Below are positions 42,771 to 53,666 of a DNA stretch of 64,000 nucleotides, in pieces. Origin of the DNA: Saccharibacillus sp. CPCC 101409 (GTDB lineage Bacteria > Bacillota > Bacilli > Paenibacillales > Paenibacillaceae); NCBI RefSeq assembly GCF_030518235.1, contig NZ_JAULSA010000001.1, positions 682,001-746,000 of the forward strand, written 5' to 3'. The first letter of the stretch is position 1; each line of letters begins with the position of its first letter. Position numbers and translations under genes: made by a program. Below the pieces are notes generated by a model. The model was not told the DNA's origin. It saw only the letters and a list, made by a program, of their open reading frames with translations, and did not search any database.

Positions 42771-43745
42771 ATGGTAGATCTTCTGACACTTGGCAATTTG
42801 ATCAATACGACGCTCGTATTCTCGACCGCGCTGATCTTCGCCGCGCTCGGCGGCGTATTCTCGGAACGTTCGGGTATCGTCAATATCGGCATCGAAGGCC
42901 TGATGGTGTTCGGCGCTTTCGCCGCGGCCGTCGGTACGCACTTTGCGGAAGAAGCCGGCATGGGCGGAGCTTCGCCCTGGGTCGGACTGCTGACCGGACT
43001 GATCGTCGGCGTGCTGGGCTCGCTGATTCACGCCGTGGCGACGATTACGTTCAAAGCCGATCAGACGATCAGCGGCGTCGTCATCAACTTTCTGGCGACC
43101 GGCATTACGCTGTATCTGGTCAAGCTGCTGTTCGACGGCGCCGGCGAAACGCCGCTGCTGCTTGAGACGTTCAGCAAAGTCAACTGGGAGTGGTTCGCCG
43201 GCATTCCGGTGATCGGACCGATTCTGGGCGTCGGAATCATCAACTCCTACCCGACGACTTACGTGGCGATCATTCTGGTTGCCGTGGTGTACTATGTCAT
43301 GTATAAAACGAAATTCGGGCTGCGTCTGCGCTCGGTCGGCGAACATCCCAGCGCGGCGGACACGATGGGCATCAACGTCAAGCGTATGCGCTATATCGGC
43401 GTCATGCTGAGCGGCGCGCTGGCCGGTTTGGGCGGCGCGACGGTTACGCTGACAACGACCAGCCTGTTCTCGCATACGACGATCTCCGGCCAGGGCTTTA
43501 TCGCCATCGCGGCGATGATCTTCGGCAAATGGAATCCGCTCGGCGTGTTCGGGGCGGCTGTGTTCTTCGGCTTTTCGCAGGCGATCCGCAACTATGTGCA
43601 GCTGTTCGCCTGGTCGGCGAGCATTCCGCAGGATTTTATCCTCATGCTGCCGTATGTGCTGACGATTCTCGTCCTTGTCGTGGCGATCGGCAAATCCCGC
43701 GCTCCGGCCGCTCTGGGCGAAGCGTACGATCCCGGCAAGCGCTGA
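42771..43745 (+). CDS. Nucleoside ABC importer permease (YufQ-like)
   Basis: A 324-residue permease with ERSGIVNIGIEGLMVFGAF and LRLRSVGEHPSAADTMGINV, paralogous to the preceding one; together they form the heterodimeric channel. It starts directly after the previous stop and is the last gene of the importer operon. Confidence 0.92.
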   Translation: MVDLLTLGNLINTTLVFSTALIFAALGGVFSERSGIVNIGIEGLMVFGAFAAAVGTHFAEEAGMGGASPWVGLLTGLIVGVLGSLIHAVATITFKADQTISGVVINFLATGITLYLVKLLFDGAGETPLLLETFSKVNWEWFAGIPVIGPILGVGIINSYPTTYVAIILVAVVYYVMYKTKFGLRLRSVGEHPSAADTMGINVKRMRYIGVMLSGALAGLGGATVTLTTTSLFSHTTISGQGFIAIAAMIFGKWNPLGVFGAAVFFGFSQAIRNYVQLFAWSASIPQDFILMLPYVLTILVLVVAIGKSRAPAALGEAYDPGKR

Positions 43746-43813
43746 GCGAAGAACGAAACCGGCTTTTCCACCGGGTCTTTGCCAGGCCGGAGCAGATCTG
43801 TTCCCAACTTCCC

Positions 43814-43863
43814 AAAACCGCTTCTCCGCTGCTTTTTTCGAGCGGGCGAAGCGGTTTTTTTGT
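43814..43863 (+). terminator. Terminator of the nucleoside importer operon
   Basis: AAACCGCTTC pairs with GAAGCGGTTT around a 23-base loop, followed by seven Ts. Confidence 0.8.
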
Positions 43864-43938
43864 CTTTTTGGCACGGACAAAGTGTGCGTCCCTGACGCAT
43901 TTTACGCGCCGGATTTTTATTTTTGTTGAAAATAGGTG

Positions 43939-43968
43939 TTGACTTCATCAAAACTTAAGTCATATAAT
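43939..43968 (+). promoter_or_regulatory. Promoter of the ilv-leu operon
   Basis: TTGACT (43939-43944), an 18-base spacer and TATAAT (43963-43968). Confidence 0.75.
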
Positions 43969-43984
43969 AACCCTAACATTCAGC

Positions 43985-44354
43985 ACGACGCAGTTTGAAT
44001 AATTGATCGGCTATGAAGAGGACGAAGTTTTAAGGGCCCTTTTGACCAGAGAGCGGGGAGAGCAGTACGCTGGAATCCACCGCCAAAATCCCTTATATAC
44101 GAGCTCACCTCGGAGCTGTTTTCCTGAAAAGCGAATGAAATTCCGGTTTGTATCTGCGGAAGTTTACTCGGTTATTAGGGGGAATCGTGAGGTTCACGTT
44201 ACGAACCGCGCGTTTGAAGTCGCAGCCGCGATTTCTTACCCGCTTGAGGTCGAGCATCGCGAGATGCCGGCAAATCTGGGTGGTACCACGTGAGGAATAA
44301 CAACCTTTCGTCCCTCGAAGCAGAATTTCTGCTTTGCGGGGCGGAAGGTTTTTT
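43985..44354 (+). ncRNA. T-box leader, probably leucine-specific
   Basis: The 14-base T-box core TGGGTGGTACCACG is at 44277-44290. Stem I features precede it: GAAGAGGACGAAGT at its base and AGAGAGCGGGG for the AG-rich bulge. In the specifier region, GAG-CTC-ACCTCGGAG at 44101-44115 aligns with the Bacillus ilv-leu leader around its CUC leucine codon (here 44104-44106). The terminator is at 44302-44354. Uncharged tRNA-Leu should pair with the specifier and the T-box and allow readthrough into ilvB. The T-box is certain; leucine specificity is likely. Confidence 0.9.
44302..44354 (+). terminator. T-box regulated terminator
   Basis: AACCTTTCGTCCC and CGAAGCAG pair with CTGCTTTG and GGGGCGGAAGGTT, then six Ts. 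The alternative antiterminator uses the T-box core just upstream. Confidence 0.85.
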
Positions 44355-44476
44355 GCTTTCGTTGCAGTCCCGCGCAAGGCATTACGATTCGCCGAAGAAC
44401 GGAAGTTATTCGGTTTCGAGGCCTTTTGCAAACCGGCGATGTGAGATTGATGTAATCTTTGGAAGGAGGAATAACG

Positions 44477-46237
44477 ATGAGTGCGCAAATGCCAGAAGCA
44501 AAGTCGACGGAAGAATTGAAAGAAAAATGGGTGGATAAACAAGAAGTGCTGACGGGCTCCGAAATTCTGCTCCGCAGCCTGGTGCTCGAAGGAGTCAAAT
44601 GCGTGTTCGGTTATCCGGGAGGCGCGGTGCTGTATATCTACGACGCCATGTACGGCTTCGAAGATTTCCACCATCTGCTGACCCGGCACGAACAGGGCGC
44701 GATCCACGCGGCCGACGGTTACGCCCGGGCATCCGGGGAAGTCGGCGTCTGTATCGCGACATCCGGACCGGGGGCGACCAATCTGGTCACCGGGATTGCC
44801 ACGGCTTACATGGATTCCACGCCGCTCGTCGTCATCACCGGCAACGTCGCTTCCACGCTGATCGGAACCGACGCCTTCCAGGAAGCCGATATTACCGGCA
44901 TCACGCTGCCGATCACGAAGCACAGCTACCTGGTCCGCAGCGTCGACGAACTGCCGCGGATTATCCACGAAGCGTTCCATATCGCCAACACGGGCCGCAA
45001 AGGCCCGGTACTGATCGATATCCCGAAAGACGTATCGGCGGCGATGACGCTGTTCCAGCCGCATACGGAGCCGGTGGCGCTGAGAGGGTACAACCCGCGC
45101 ATGACGCCGAACAAACTCCAGGTGGAGCGTCTGGCCGAAGCCATCTCGCAGGCGGAGCGTCCGCTGATCCTGGCCGGCGGCGGCGTCGTTTACTCCGGCG
45201 GGCACGAAGCGCTGCTGGAACTGGTCGAGAAAACGCAGGTGCCGATCACGACCACGCTGCTCGGTCTCGGCGGATTCCCGAGCGGTCACGATCTCTGGCT
45301 CGGCATGCCGGGCATGCACGGAACGTTCGCGTCGAATATGGCGATTCAGGAATCGGATCTGCTCATCAGCATCGGGGCCCGGTTCGACGACCGGGTAACA
45401 GGCAAACTGAACGGCTTCGCGCCGAAAGCGAAGATTGCGCACATCGATATCGACCCGGCGGAGATCGGCAAGAACGTCAAGACCGATATTCCGATCGTCG
45501 GCGACGTCAAGACGGTGCTGGAGCTGCTGAACAAATCGGTCAAACCGGCGCAGTCGGCGGACGAATGGCGCTCGCAGCTTCAACAATGGAAAGCGGAGAA
45601 GCCGTTTCGCTATAAAGACGATTACGGCGATACCGATACCGGCCTCAAGCCGCAGTGGGTCGTGGAGCTGCTGAACGAGACGACCAAAGGCGAAGCGATC
45701 GTGACCACGGACGTCGGCCAGCACCAGATGTGGGCGGCGCAGTATTACAAGTTCAACCAGCCGCGCTCCTGGATCACTTCCGGCGGCCTGGGCACGATGG
45801 GCTTCGGACTTCCGTCGGCGATCGGCGCGCAGATGGCGCAGCCGGACCGTCTGGTCATTTCGATCAACGGCGACGGCGGCATGCAGATGTGTTCCCAGGA
45901 ACTCGCGATCTGCGCCATTAACAATATTCCGGTCAAAGTCGTGATCCTGAACAACCAGGTGCTCGGCATGGTGCGCCAGTGGCAGGAGCTGATCTACGAG
46001 AACCGCTACAGCCATATCGACCTGGCCGGCAGCCCGGACTTCGTCAAACTGGCGGAAGCCTACGGCGTCAAAGGCCTGCGGGCGACCAACAAGGAAGAAG
46101 CGCGCGCCGTCTGGCAGGAAGCCCTGGATACGCCGGGGCCGGTCGTCATCGACTTTGTGGTCGAGAAAGGCGAGAACGTGTATCCGATGGTGCAGCAGGG
46201 CATGACGCTGGATCAAATGCTGATGGGGGACGAGTAA
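44477..46237 (+). CDS. ilvB: Acetolactate synthase, large subunit
   Basis: This 586-residue thiamine diphosphate enzyme makes acetolactate or acetohydroxybutyrate, the first common step of Val, Leu and Ile synthesis. Visible are FGYPGGAVLYIYDAMY with the active-site Glu in LTRHEQGA, the SGPGATNLVTG segment, and the ThDP-binding NGDGGMQMCSQELA ending in NN. ATG 44477 has AAGGAGG at good spacing; an earlier in-frame TTG is unlikely. It is the first gene after the T-box. Confidence 0.96.
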   Translation: MSAQMPEAKSTEELKEKWVDKQEVLTGSEILLRSLVLEGVKCVFGYPGGAVLYIYDAMYGFEDFHHLLTRHEQGAIHAADGYARASGEVGVCIATSGPGATNLVTGIATAYMDSTPLVVITGNVASTLIGTDAFQEADITGITLPITKHSYLVRSVDELPRIIHEAFHIANTGRKGPVLIDIPKDVSAAMTLFQPHTEPVALRGYNPRMTPNKLQVERLAEAISQAERPLILAGGGVVYSGGHEALLELVEKTQVPITTTLLGLGGFPSGHDLWLGMPGMHGTFASNMAIQESDLLISIGARFDDRVTGKLNGFAPKAKIAHIDIDPAEIGKNVKTDIPIVGDVKTVLELLNKSVKPAQSADEWRSQLQQWKAEKPFRYKDDYGDTDTGLKPQWVVELLNETTKGEAIVTTDVGQHQMWAAQYYKFNQPRSWITSGGLGTMGFGLPSAIGAQMAQPDRLVISINGDGGMQMCSQELAICAINNIPVKVVILNNQVLGMVRQWQELIYENRYSHIDLAGSPDFVKLAEAYGVKGLRATNKEEARAVWQEALDTPGPVVIDFVVEKGENVYPMVQQGMTLDQMLMGDE

Positions 46238-46239
46238 CG

Positions 46240-47929
<1,690 letters not shown>

Positions 47930-48034
47930 GTTTTTCTTAACCAAGGAATCGGGGCTATTCCGGGCCGCATCGAAAGCGGCGCCGGGAGGCCCCTTTCCGC
48001 ATCAAACCCCAAAATAAACGAGGAGGCGTAAACC

Positions 48035-49582
48035 GTGCGGAAAATTTATATTTTCGATACGACGCTGCGCGACGGCGAGCAGTCGCCGGGCGTCAACCTG
48101 AATACGCGAGAGAAAGTCGAAATCGCCCATCAGCTTGAAAAGCTGGGCGTCGACCGGATGGAAGCGGGATTCCCCGCCGCGTCGCCCGGCGATCTGGCCG
48201 CGGTCAACGCGGTGGCCCGCGCGGTCAAGAACGCAAGCGTAATCGGCCTGTCCCGTTCCCGCGAGGGCGATATCGACGCGGTGCGCGAAGCGTTGAAAGG
48301 AGCGGCCGATCCGTGCCTGCACGTTTTTCTCGCCACTTCGCCGATCCACCGCAAATACAAGCTGAAAATGGAAAAGCATCAGGTGCTGGAAGCGGCGCAG
48401 TCCGCGATCCGCTACGCCAAAAAATACTTTTCCAAAATCGAATTCTCGCTTGAAGACGCCGGACGCACCGAACCGGATTTCCGCGCCGAAATGGTTGCGA
48501 TGGCCGTGCGCGAAGGCGCTTACGTCGTCAATATCCCGGATACCGTCGGCTATCTGAACCCGGCCGAATACGGCGCAATCTTCAAGCACCTCAAAGAGAC
48601 CGTGCCGGATATCGAGAAAGTGCAGCTCAGCGCGCACTGCCACGACGACCTCGGCATGGCGACGGCCAACACGCTGGCCGCGATCCTCAACGGCGCCGAC
48701 CAGATCGAAGGGACGATCAACGGCATCGGCGAGCGGGCCGGCAATACCGCCATCGAGGAGATCGCGCTGGCGCTGGAGACCCGCGCCGATTACTTCGGCG
48801 CGAAGACCGGGCTGACGCTGAATGAGATCGCCAGAACGAGCCGGCTCGTCAGCAAGCTCACCGGCATGAACGTGCCGGGCAACAAAGCGATCGTCGGCGC
48901 GAACGCGTTCGCGCACGAGTCGGGCATCCATCAGGACGGGATGCTCAAGGAGAAGACGACGTACGAGATCATGTCGCCGGAGACGGTCGGCTTCAAAGAA
49001 AGCAAGCTCGTGCTCGGCAAGCACTCCGGCCGGCACGCATTCCGCGAGCAGCTGCTTGAGATGGGCTACGCGCTGGAAGACGCGCAGCTGAACGAAGCGT
49101 TCGCCAAGTTCAAAGAGCTGGCGGACAAAAAGAAAGAAATCACCGACGACGACCTGCTGGCGCTGCTCGAAGAACGCCTGCCGGACGCGCCGGAGCTGTA
49201 CGGCCTGGAGTCGCTGAGCTTCTCGTTCGCCACGGAAGCGGCGCCGACGGCGACCGTGAAGATTTCCGTCGCCGGCGAAGACAGCCGCACGGCCGAGTCG
49301 GGCGGCAACGGCACCGTCGATTCGATCTACAACGCGATCGACAGCGCCGTCGGCGAAGAAGTGACGCTGGTCGATTATTCGATCCAGGCGGTCACGCTCG
49401 GCAAGGACGCGCTCGGCGAAGTGCACGTCACGCTGCGCCAGGGCGAAGCGGAAGTTCGCGGCCGCGGCGTCAGCACGGACGTGCTCGAAGCGAGCGCACG
49501 CGCTTATGTCGACGCGCTGAACCGTCTCGCGGAGAACCGCCGCGTGCCGAGCGGCCGCAAAGGCGCGGAGAAAGACTGGTAA
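48035..49582 (+). CDS. leuA: 2-isopropylmalate synthase
   Basis: This 515-residue enzyme joins acetyl-CoA and 2-ketoisovalerate. The N-terminal TIM barrel has [13 protein letters not shown] and the metal-binding HCH in [22 protein letters not shown] and HESGIHQDG follow. The C-terminal regulatory domain (from ~residue 390) mediates leucine inhibition. The start is GTG, with GGAGG eight bases upstream. leuC and leuD are not in this window. Confidence 0.96.
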   Translation: MRKIYIFDTTLRDGEQSPGVNLNTREKVEIAHQLEKLGVDRMEAGFPAASPGDLAAVNAVARAVKNASVIGLSRSREGDIDAVREALKGAADPCLHVFLATSPIHRKYKLKMEKHQVLEAAQSAIRYAKKYFSKIEFSLEDAGRTEPDFRAEMVAMAVREGAYVVNIPDTVGYLNPAEYGAIFKHLKETVPDIEKVQLSAHCHDDLGMATANTLAAILNGADQIEGTINGIGERAGNTAIEEIALALETRADYFGAKTGLTLNEIARTSRLVSKLTGMNVPGNKAIVGANAFAHESGIHQDGMLKEKTTYEIMSPETVGFKESKLVLGKHSGRHAFREQLLEMGYALEDAQLNEAFAKFKELADKKKEITDDDLLALLEERLPDAPELYGLESLSFSFATEAAPTATVKISVAGEDSRTAESGGNGTVDSIYNAIDSAVGEEVTLVDYSIQAVTLGKDALGEVHVTLRQGEAEVRGRGVSTDVLEASARAYVDALNRLAENRRVPSGRKGAEKDW

Positions 49583-49655
49583 GGCGGCGGGCGACCCTGC
49601 GGGTACCTGTTTTGATCGTTCGAATTCGCAGGCGCCGGCCTTTGCCCGCAAAAAT

Positions 49656-49689
49656 AAAGCGGACCCCCTAGCCGCGGGGTCCGCTTTTT
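49656..49689. terminator. Bidirectional terminator after leuA
   Basis: AAAGCGGACCCC pairs with GGGGTCCGCTTT over 12 bp, with T-runs usable on both strands. It ends the ilvBNC-leuA transcript and the convergent aldo-keto reductase gene. Confidence 0.87.
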
Positions 49690-49703
49690 GCATTGGATAT
49701 GGT

Positions 49704-50684
49704 TTACCAGGCGTAGGCGTTCGGCGCCGATCCGCCCGGTCCCGGGAAGATCTCGTCGAGACGCTTGAGCTCGGCTTCGCCCAGCTTCACGTCCACGATG
49801 CGCAGCGCGTCTTCGAGCTGCTCCAGCGTGCGCGGTCCGATAATCGGCGCGGTCACGGCCGGATTGGCCAGCAGCCAGGCCAGCGCGATCGTATCCTGCT
49901 GCTCGCCCAGCTCTTCGCTGAACGACTTGAATTGTTCCAGCTGCTCTTTGTGCTTCTCCACGCGTTCGGCGTTGCCGCCGCTGCGCGAGCCTTCGATCTT
50001 CTTCAGCGCGTTGCGGCCGAGCAGTCCGCCGTCGAGCGGGCTCCACGGAATCACGCCCAGGCCGAGCGCCTGCGAAGCGGGCAGCACTTCAAGCTCCGGC
50101 TGACGGGTCAGCAGGCTGTACTTGTGCTGCTCGGAGATCAGGCCGAGGAAGCCGCGTTTTTCCGCTTCTTTTTGCGCGACCGCGATATCCCAGCCGGCAA
50201 AGTTGCTGGAGCCGACATAACCGATCTTGCCCTGGTTGACGGCGACTTCGAACGCGCCCCACAGCTCGTCCCAGCTTGCGTTGCGGTCGATATGGTGCAT
50301 CTGGTACAGCTCGACGTGATCGGTTTGCAGACGTTTGAGCGAGCCTTCCAGGTGACGGCGGATCTTGTACGCGGACAATCCGCGCTCTCCGTTCGGGCCG
50401 TCGTTTTCGTCGCCCATGCCGCCGTAGACTTTGGTCGCCAGGACGACTTTTTCTCGGCGTCCGCCGCCCTGCTTGAACCAGCGGCCCAGGATTTCTTCCG
50501 TCAGGCCGGAATTGTCTTTGCCTCCGTAAACGTTTGCAGTATCGAAGAAGTTAATTCCGGCTTCGAGCGCGGCGTCCATGATGCGGAACGATTCCTGCTC
50601 GTCGGTCTGGCCGCCGAAATTCATCGTGCCCAGACAGATCCGGCTGACTTTGAGTCCCGATTTTCCCAAATACGTGTATTCCAT
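49704..50684 (-). CDS. Aldo-keto reductase
   Basis: This 326-residue NADPH-dependent (beta/alpha)8 oxidoreductase shows the catalytic tetrad: Asp and Tyr in FFDTANVYG, Lys in LATKVYG and His in LYQMHHID. SNFAGWDI and the C-terminal APIIGPRTLEQL nucleotide-binding segments are typical of the YajO/Tas-like group. The substrate is unknown. The gene lies in reverse orientation between leuA and leuB, breaking the usual leu gene order. Confidence 0.93.
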   Translation of the reverse strand: MEYTYLGKSGLKVSRICLGTMNFGGQTDEQESFRIMDAALEAGINFFDTANVYGGKDNSGLTEEILGRWFKQGGGRREKVVLATKVYGGMGDENDGPNGERGLSAYKIRRHLEGSLKRLQTDHVELYQMHHIDRNASWDELWGAFEVAVNQGKIGYVGSSNFAGWDIAVAQKEAEKRGFLGLISEQHKYSLLTRQPELEVLPASQALGLGVIPWSPLDGGLLGRNALKKIEGSRSGGNAERVEKHKEQLEQFKSFSEELGEQQDTIALAWLLANPAVTAPIIGPRTLEQLEDALRIVDVKLGEAELKRLDEIFPGPGGSAPNAYAW

Positions 50685-50831
50685 GTTCTTCGCTCAGCTC
50701 CTCGGTGGATGTTTTGGCGAATCACGTGCCCCTTTACCATTACCCATTAATTGTAACAATCCGCTGAAGCGGAAGCAAATTTCTTTATGTAAGCAGCGAC
50801 AGGGCAAGCATAAAAGGGTACCGCCCTCTTT

Positions 50832-50857
50832 ATAGGATTAACCTATCAAGCTGATAG
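50832..50857. promoter_or_regulatory. Two overlapping palindromes between the reductase and leuB
   Basis: ATAGG-N5-CCTAT (50832-50846) overlaps CTATCA-AGC-TGATAG (50843-50857). This pair lies in the divergent promoter region and looks like an operator; the regulator is unknown. Confidence 0.4.
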
Positions 50858-50985
50858 TTTCTATATCTTGGTCAATCCCTGACGGAGTATGTTACTGTTT
50901 TTCAATAGAGGTTTCAACCCGGAAGCGGTGGCGGAGCACCCGGCATTTCACCGACCCGAATTTTATGGAATAGGGAGTGCGACAG

Positions 50986-52065
50986 ATGGCTGAGACGAAA
51001 AAGATTGCGGTAATCGCGGGAGACGGCATCGGACCGGAAGTAGTGGCGGAAGCGGAAAAAGTATTGAGAAAAATCGAGGACGTGTTCGGTTATTCGTTCG
51101 AAACGGAGCATGCGCTGTTCGGCGGAATCGCGATCGACGAGAAAGGCACGCCGCTGCCGGACGAGACGCTCGACGTTTGTAAGCGCGCCGACGCCGTGCT
51201 GCTGGGCGCCGTCGGCGGACCGAAATGGGACAACAATCCCAAAGAGCTGCGTCCGGAAACCGGGCTGCTCGGCATTCGCAAAGCGCTCGGATTGTTCTCG
51301 AACCTGCGCCCGGCCGTCGTATTCGACTGCCTGAAAGACGCGTCGACGCTCAAGCCGGAAGTGCTGGAAGGCACCGACCTGATGGTCGTGCGCGAACTGA
51401 CCGGCGGCATCTACTTCGGGGAGAAATTCCGGCGCGAAACGGAGCAGGGGCAGGAAGCGGTCGATACGTGCGCGTACAATGTGACCGAAGTAGAGCGCAT
51501 CGCGCGCCAGGCGTTCGAGATCGCGCTGAAGCGCCGCAAAAAGCTGGCCTCCGTCGATAAAGCGAACGTGCTGGAGACGTCGCGCCTGTGGCGGGAAACG
51601 GTCATTCGCGTCTCGGCGGATTATCCGGAAGTGGAGCTGGAGCACGTGCTGGTCGACAACTGCGCGATGCAGCTGCTGCGCCGCCCGTCGAGCTTCGACG
51701 TTATCGTGACGGAGAACATGTTCGGCGATATCCTGAGCGACGAAGCGGCGATGCTGACCGGTTCGATCGGCATGCTGGCGTCGGCTTCGCTCGGCGAAGG
51801 CAGCTACGGATTGTACGAGCCGGTGCACGGCTCCGCGCCGGACATCGCCGGGCAGGGACTGGCCAATCCGATCGCGACCATTCTGTCGTCGGCCTTGATG
51901 CTGCGGCTGACGTTCGGCTACGAAGACGCGGCGGACGCGATCGAGCGCGCCGTGGCCGAAGTACTGGACGCCGGACACCGTACGAGCGATATTGCCGCGG
52001 GCCGCGCCGAAGCGCTGTCCACCGGGCAAATGGGCGACCTCATTCTCAACGCGATTCGCAAATAA
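50986..52065 (+). CDS. leuB: 3-isopropylmalate dehydrogenase
   Basis: This 359-residue enzyme has [13 protein letters not shown], the substrate-binding [32 protein letters not shown], and [20 protein letters not shown]. It oxidises 3-isopropylmalate in leucine synthesis. GGGAG lies upstream of ATG 50986. Because of the reversed reductase it needs its own promoter in the 300-base gap before it, which I could not place firmly. Confidence 0.96.
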   Translation: MAETKKIAVIAGDGIGPEVVAEAEKVLRKIEDVFGYSFETEHALFGGIAIDEKGTPLPDETLDVCKRADAVLLGAVGGPKWDNNPKELRPETGLLGIRKALGLFSNLRPAVVFDCLKDASTLKPEVLEGTDLMVVRELTGGIYFGEKFRRETEQGQEAVDTCAYNVTEVERIARQAFEIALKRRKKLASVDKANVLETSRLWRETVIRVSADYPEVELEHVLVDNCAMQLLRRPSSFDVIVTENMFGDILSDEAAMLTGSIGMLASASLGEGSYGLYEPVHGSAPDIAGQGLANPIATILSSALMLRLTFGYEDAADAIERAVAEVLDAGHRTSDIAAGRAEALSTGQMGDLILNAIRK

Positions 52066-52077
52066 TAATTATTATAA
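52063..52077 (+). promoter_or_regulatory. PerR-box-like operator overlapping the leuB stop codon
   Basis: TAATAATTATTATAA matches the Bacillus PerR consensus TTATAATNATTATAA at 13 of 14 defined positions. It begins with the TAA stop of leuB and lies 19 bases upstream of the -35 of the peroxiredoxin gene. Confidence 0.6.
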
Positions 52078-52096
52078 AAAAACAAGTATTACAATC

Positions 52097-52125
52097 TTGA
52101 CTTCAAAAAATCCCGGTGATAACAT
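52097..52125 (+). promoter_or_regulatory. Promoter of the peroxiredoxin gene
   Basis: TTGACT (52097-52102), 17 bases and TAACAT (52120-52125). Confidence 0.6.
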
Positions 52126-52205
52126 GATGATATTGCAATCGAAGTTTCAGAATATTCAGAAAACGCCCTTCACCGGGCCTCATTTTGAAGGAGGATTTTA
52201 TACTC

Positions 52206-52751
52206 ATGGCAGAACGTTTGGTAGGTAAACCGGCTCCGGCATTCACAATGGAAACCGTATCCGGAGACGGACAGGATTTCGGCAAAGCATCGCTCGAAGA
52301 TTACCGCGGCAAATGGCTGGTATTCTTCTTCTACCCGCTCGATTTCACGTTCGTATGCCCGACTGAAATCACCGCCCTGAGCGACGCTTACGGCGATTTC
52401 CAAACGCTGGACACCGAAGTTCTCGGCGTCAGCATCGACTCCGTGCACAGCCACAAAGCATGGATCGCGGCTCCGACCGAAATCGGCGGCCTCGGCAAGA
52501 TCAACTTCCCGCTCGCTTCGGACATCACGAAGAAAGTGGCAAGCGACTACGGCGTCCTGATCGAAGAAGAAGGCGTAGCTCTGCGCGGCCTGTTCATCAT
52601 CGATCCGGAAGGCGAGCTGAAATACCAGGTCGTTAACCACAACGACGTGGGCCGCAGCGTGGAAGAAACGCTGCGCGTGCTTCAAGCGCTGCAATCTGGC
52701 GGCCTGTGCCCGATGAACTGGAAACCGGGCGACAAGAACCTGCAAGGTTAA
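52206..52751 (+). CDS. Typical 2-Cys peroxiredoxin (AhpC/Prx1 type)
   Basis: This 181-residue thioredoxin-fold peroxidase has the peroxidatic Cys in DFTFVCPTE near residue 51 and the resolving Cys in GGLCPMNW near residue 170. It reduces hydrogen peroxide and organic peroxides and is recycled by a reductase not encoded here (no ahpF adjacent). ATG 52206 has GAAGGAGG upstream. A PerR-like box before the promoter supports induction by peroxide. Confidence 0.93.
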   Translation: MAERLVGKPAPAFTMETVSGDGQDFGKASLEDYRGKWLVFFFYPLDFTFVCPTEITALSDAYGDFQTLDTEVLGVSIDSVHSHKAWIAAPTEIGGLGKINFPLASDITKKVASDYGVLIEEEGVALRGLFIIDPEGELKYQVVNHNDVGRSVEETLRVLQALQSGGLCPMNWKPGDKNLQG

Positions 52752-52783
52752 TTTGCCCCGGATGTACGGCGTTTTATAAGCAG

Positions 52784-52823
52784 AGCCTTCTTTTCGGCAT
52801 GATGCCGAAAAGGGGGCTTTTTT
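52784..52823 (+). terminator. Terminator after the peroxiredoxin gene
   Basis: AGCCTTCTTTTCGGCAT pairs with a near-complete complement, with one mismatch region, followed by six Ts. Confidence 0.82.
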
Positions 52824-52998
52824 GCACCCCTTTGCGCTGGCGGGACGGTGCTTTCCGTGCTAAGATGGGGCTGTGTCCCGGCCGCCGACAGGCGATCGGA
52901 ACAAGCCGCCAAAATTAAAGCGAAAATGGCGTATTCAAAATCCCGCCGGCGGTTTGATATTAACATAAAGGATAAGCAAACAAGGGAGGACGACCACC

Positions 52999-53421
52999 AT
53001 GAGTTTCTGCTGCGGAGCAAGCATGATCGGAACCAAAGGAACGCTGAAGCATTACCGGACCGAGGTTCATAACGTTCCTCTATTGTATTGTCCGGTATGT
53101 CAAAGAATCGAAGTGCATTACAAAGTCGAAAGCGAATACGAAGTGCTGGCCGAATACGCGCACGGCGACGGCGAATCGGAGATCGATTTTCAGGATTATA
53201 TGCTGGAAGACGACGAAGAAATCTTCGCCAACTGCGTCAGCGTAGAAGCGGAAGACCGCCTGTCGGCCGTCCGCAACCAGATCGACCTCTCGCTCGACCT
53301 GCTCGGCGTCGCCAAGCAGATGGGCGACAAGCGCTGGCAGACCGAGCTGAAGCGGCGGCTTGCGGTCATGAGCCAGAAGCTGGAGAAATTGCAGCGCCGC
53401 AACAGCAAAGGAACGGCATAA
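52999..53421 (+). CDS. Small Cys-rich protein, YgiT-like zinc-finger start
   Basis: This 140-residue protein begins MSFCCGASM and has CPVC near residues 31-34, giving a possible four-Cys zinc site like the YgiT-type finger. An acidic middle (DFQDYMLEDDEEIF) and a C-terminal coiled-coil-like helix with many Lys, Arg and Gln follow. There is no membrane segment. Function unknown; an RNA- or DNA-binding role is possible. GGAGG lies eight bases before the ATG. Confidence 0.75.
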   Translation: MSFCCGASMIGTKGTLKHYRTEVHNVPLLYCPVCQRIEVHYKVESEYEVLAEYAHGDGESEIDFQDYMLEDDEEIFANCVSVEAEDRLSAVRNQIDLSLDLLGVAKQMGDKRWQTELKRRLAVMSQKLEKLQRRNSKGTA

Positions 53422-53470
53422 GTCATTTCGGTATGATCGGGCACAGCCGTCCGCGCATACTCACAAATAA

Positions 53471-53512
53471 AAAACCGGAAGCGATCGCACCCGATCCTTC
53501 CGGTTTTGTTTT
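53471..53512 (+). terminator. Terminator after the Cys-rich gene
   Basis: AAACCGGAAG pairs with CTTCCGGTTT across 15 bases, followed by TGTTTT. Confidence 0.8.
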
Positions 53513-53529
53513 ATAGCCGTCTATCGAGT

Positions 53530-53558
53530 TTGGAAAACGTTATCACCTCTGTTAGAAT
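53530..53558 (+). promoter_or_regulatory. Promoter of the MoxR operon
   Basis: TTGGAA (53530-53535), 17 bases and TAGAAT (53553-53558), about 110 bases before the MoxR gene. Confidence 0.6.
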
Positions 53559-53666
53559 AAAATTGAGGAAGAAACAGGAAAGCAATAAGCTAAAGCTTCA
53601 ATACATAATCCGGAATCCATCATTCCAACTTGTACGGAAGCCGCCGCAAAAGACGGAGGAATGTTC

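Noticed and set aside
41598..43880. 760-codon minus-strand frame over the nucleoside permeases
   Set aside because: It lies antisense to well-supported membrane proteins and has the composition of an antisense shadow.
43900..43940. CodY box near the ilv promoter
   Set aside because: TTTTTGTTGAAAA has half-sites similar to CodY, but the spacing is two bases too long.
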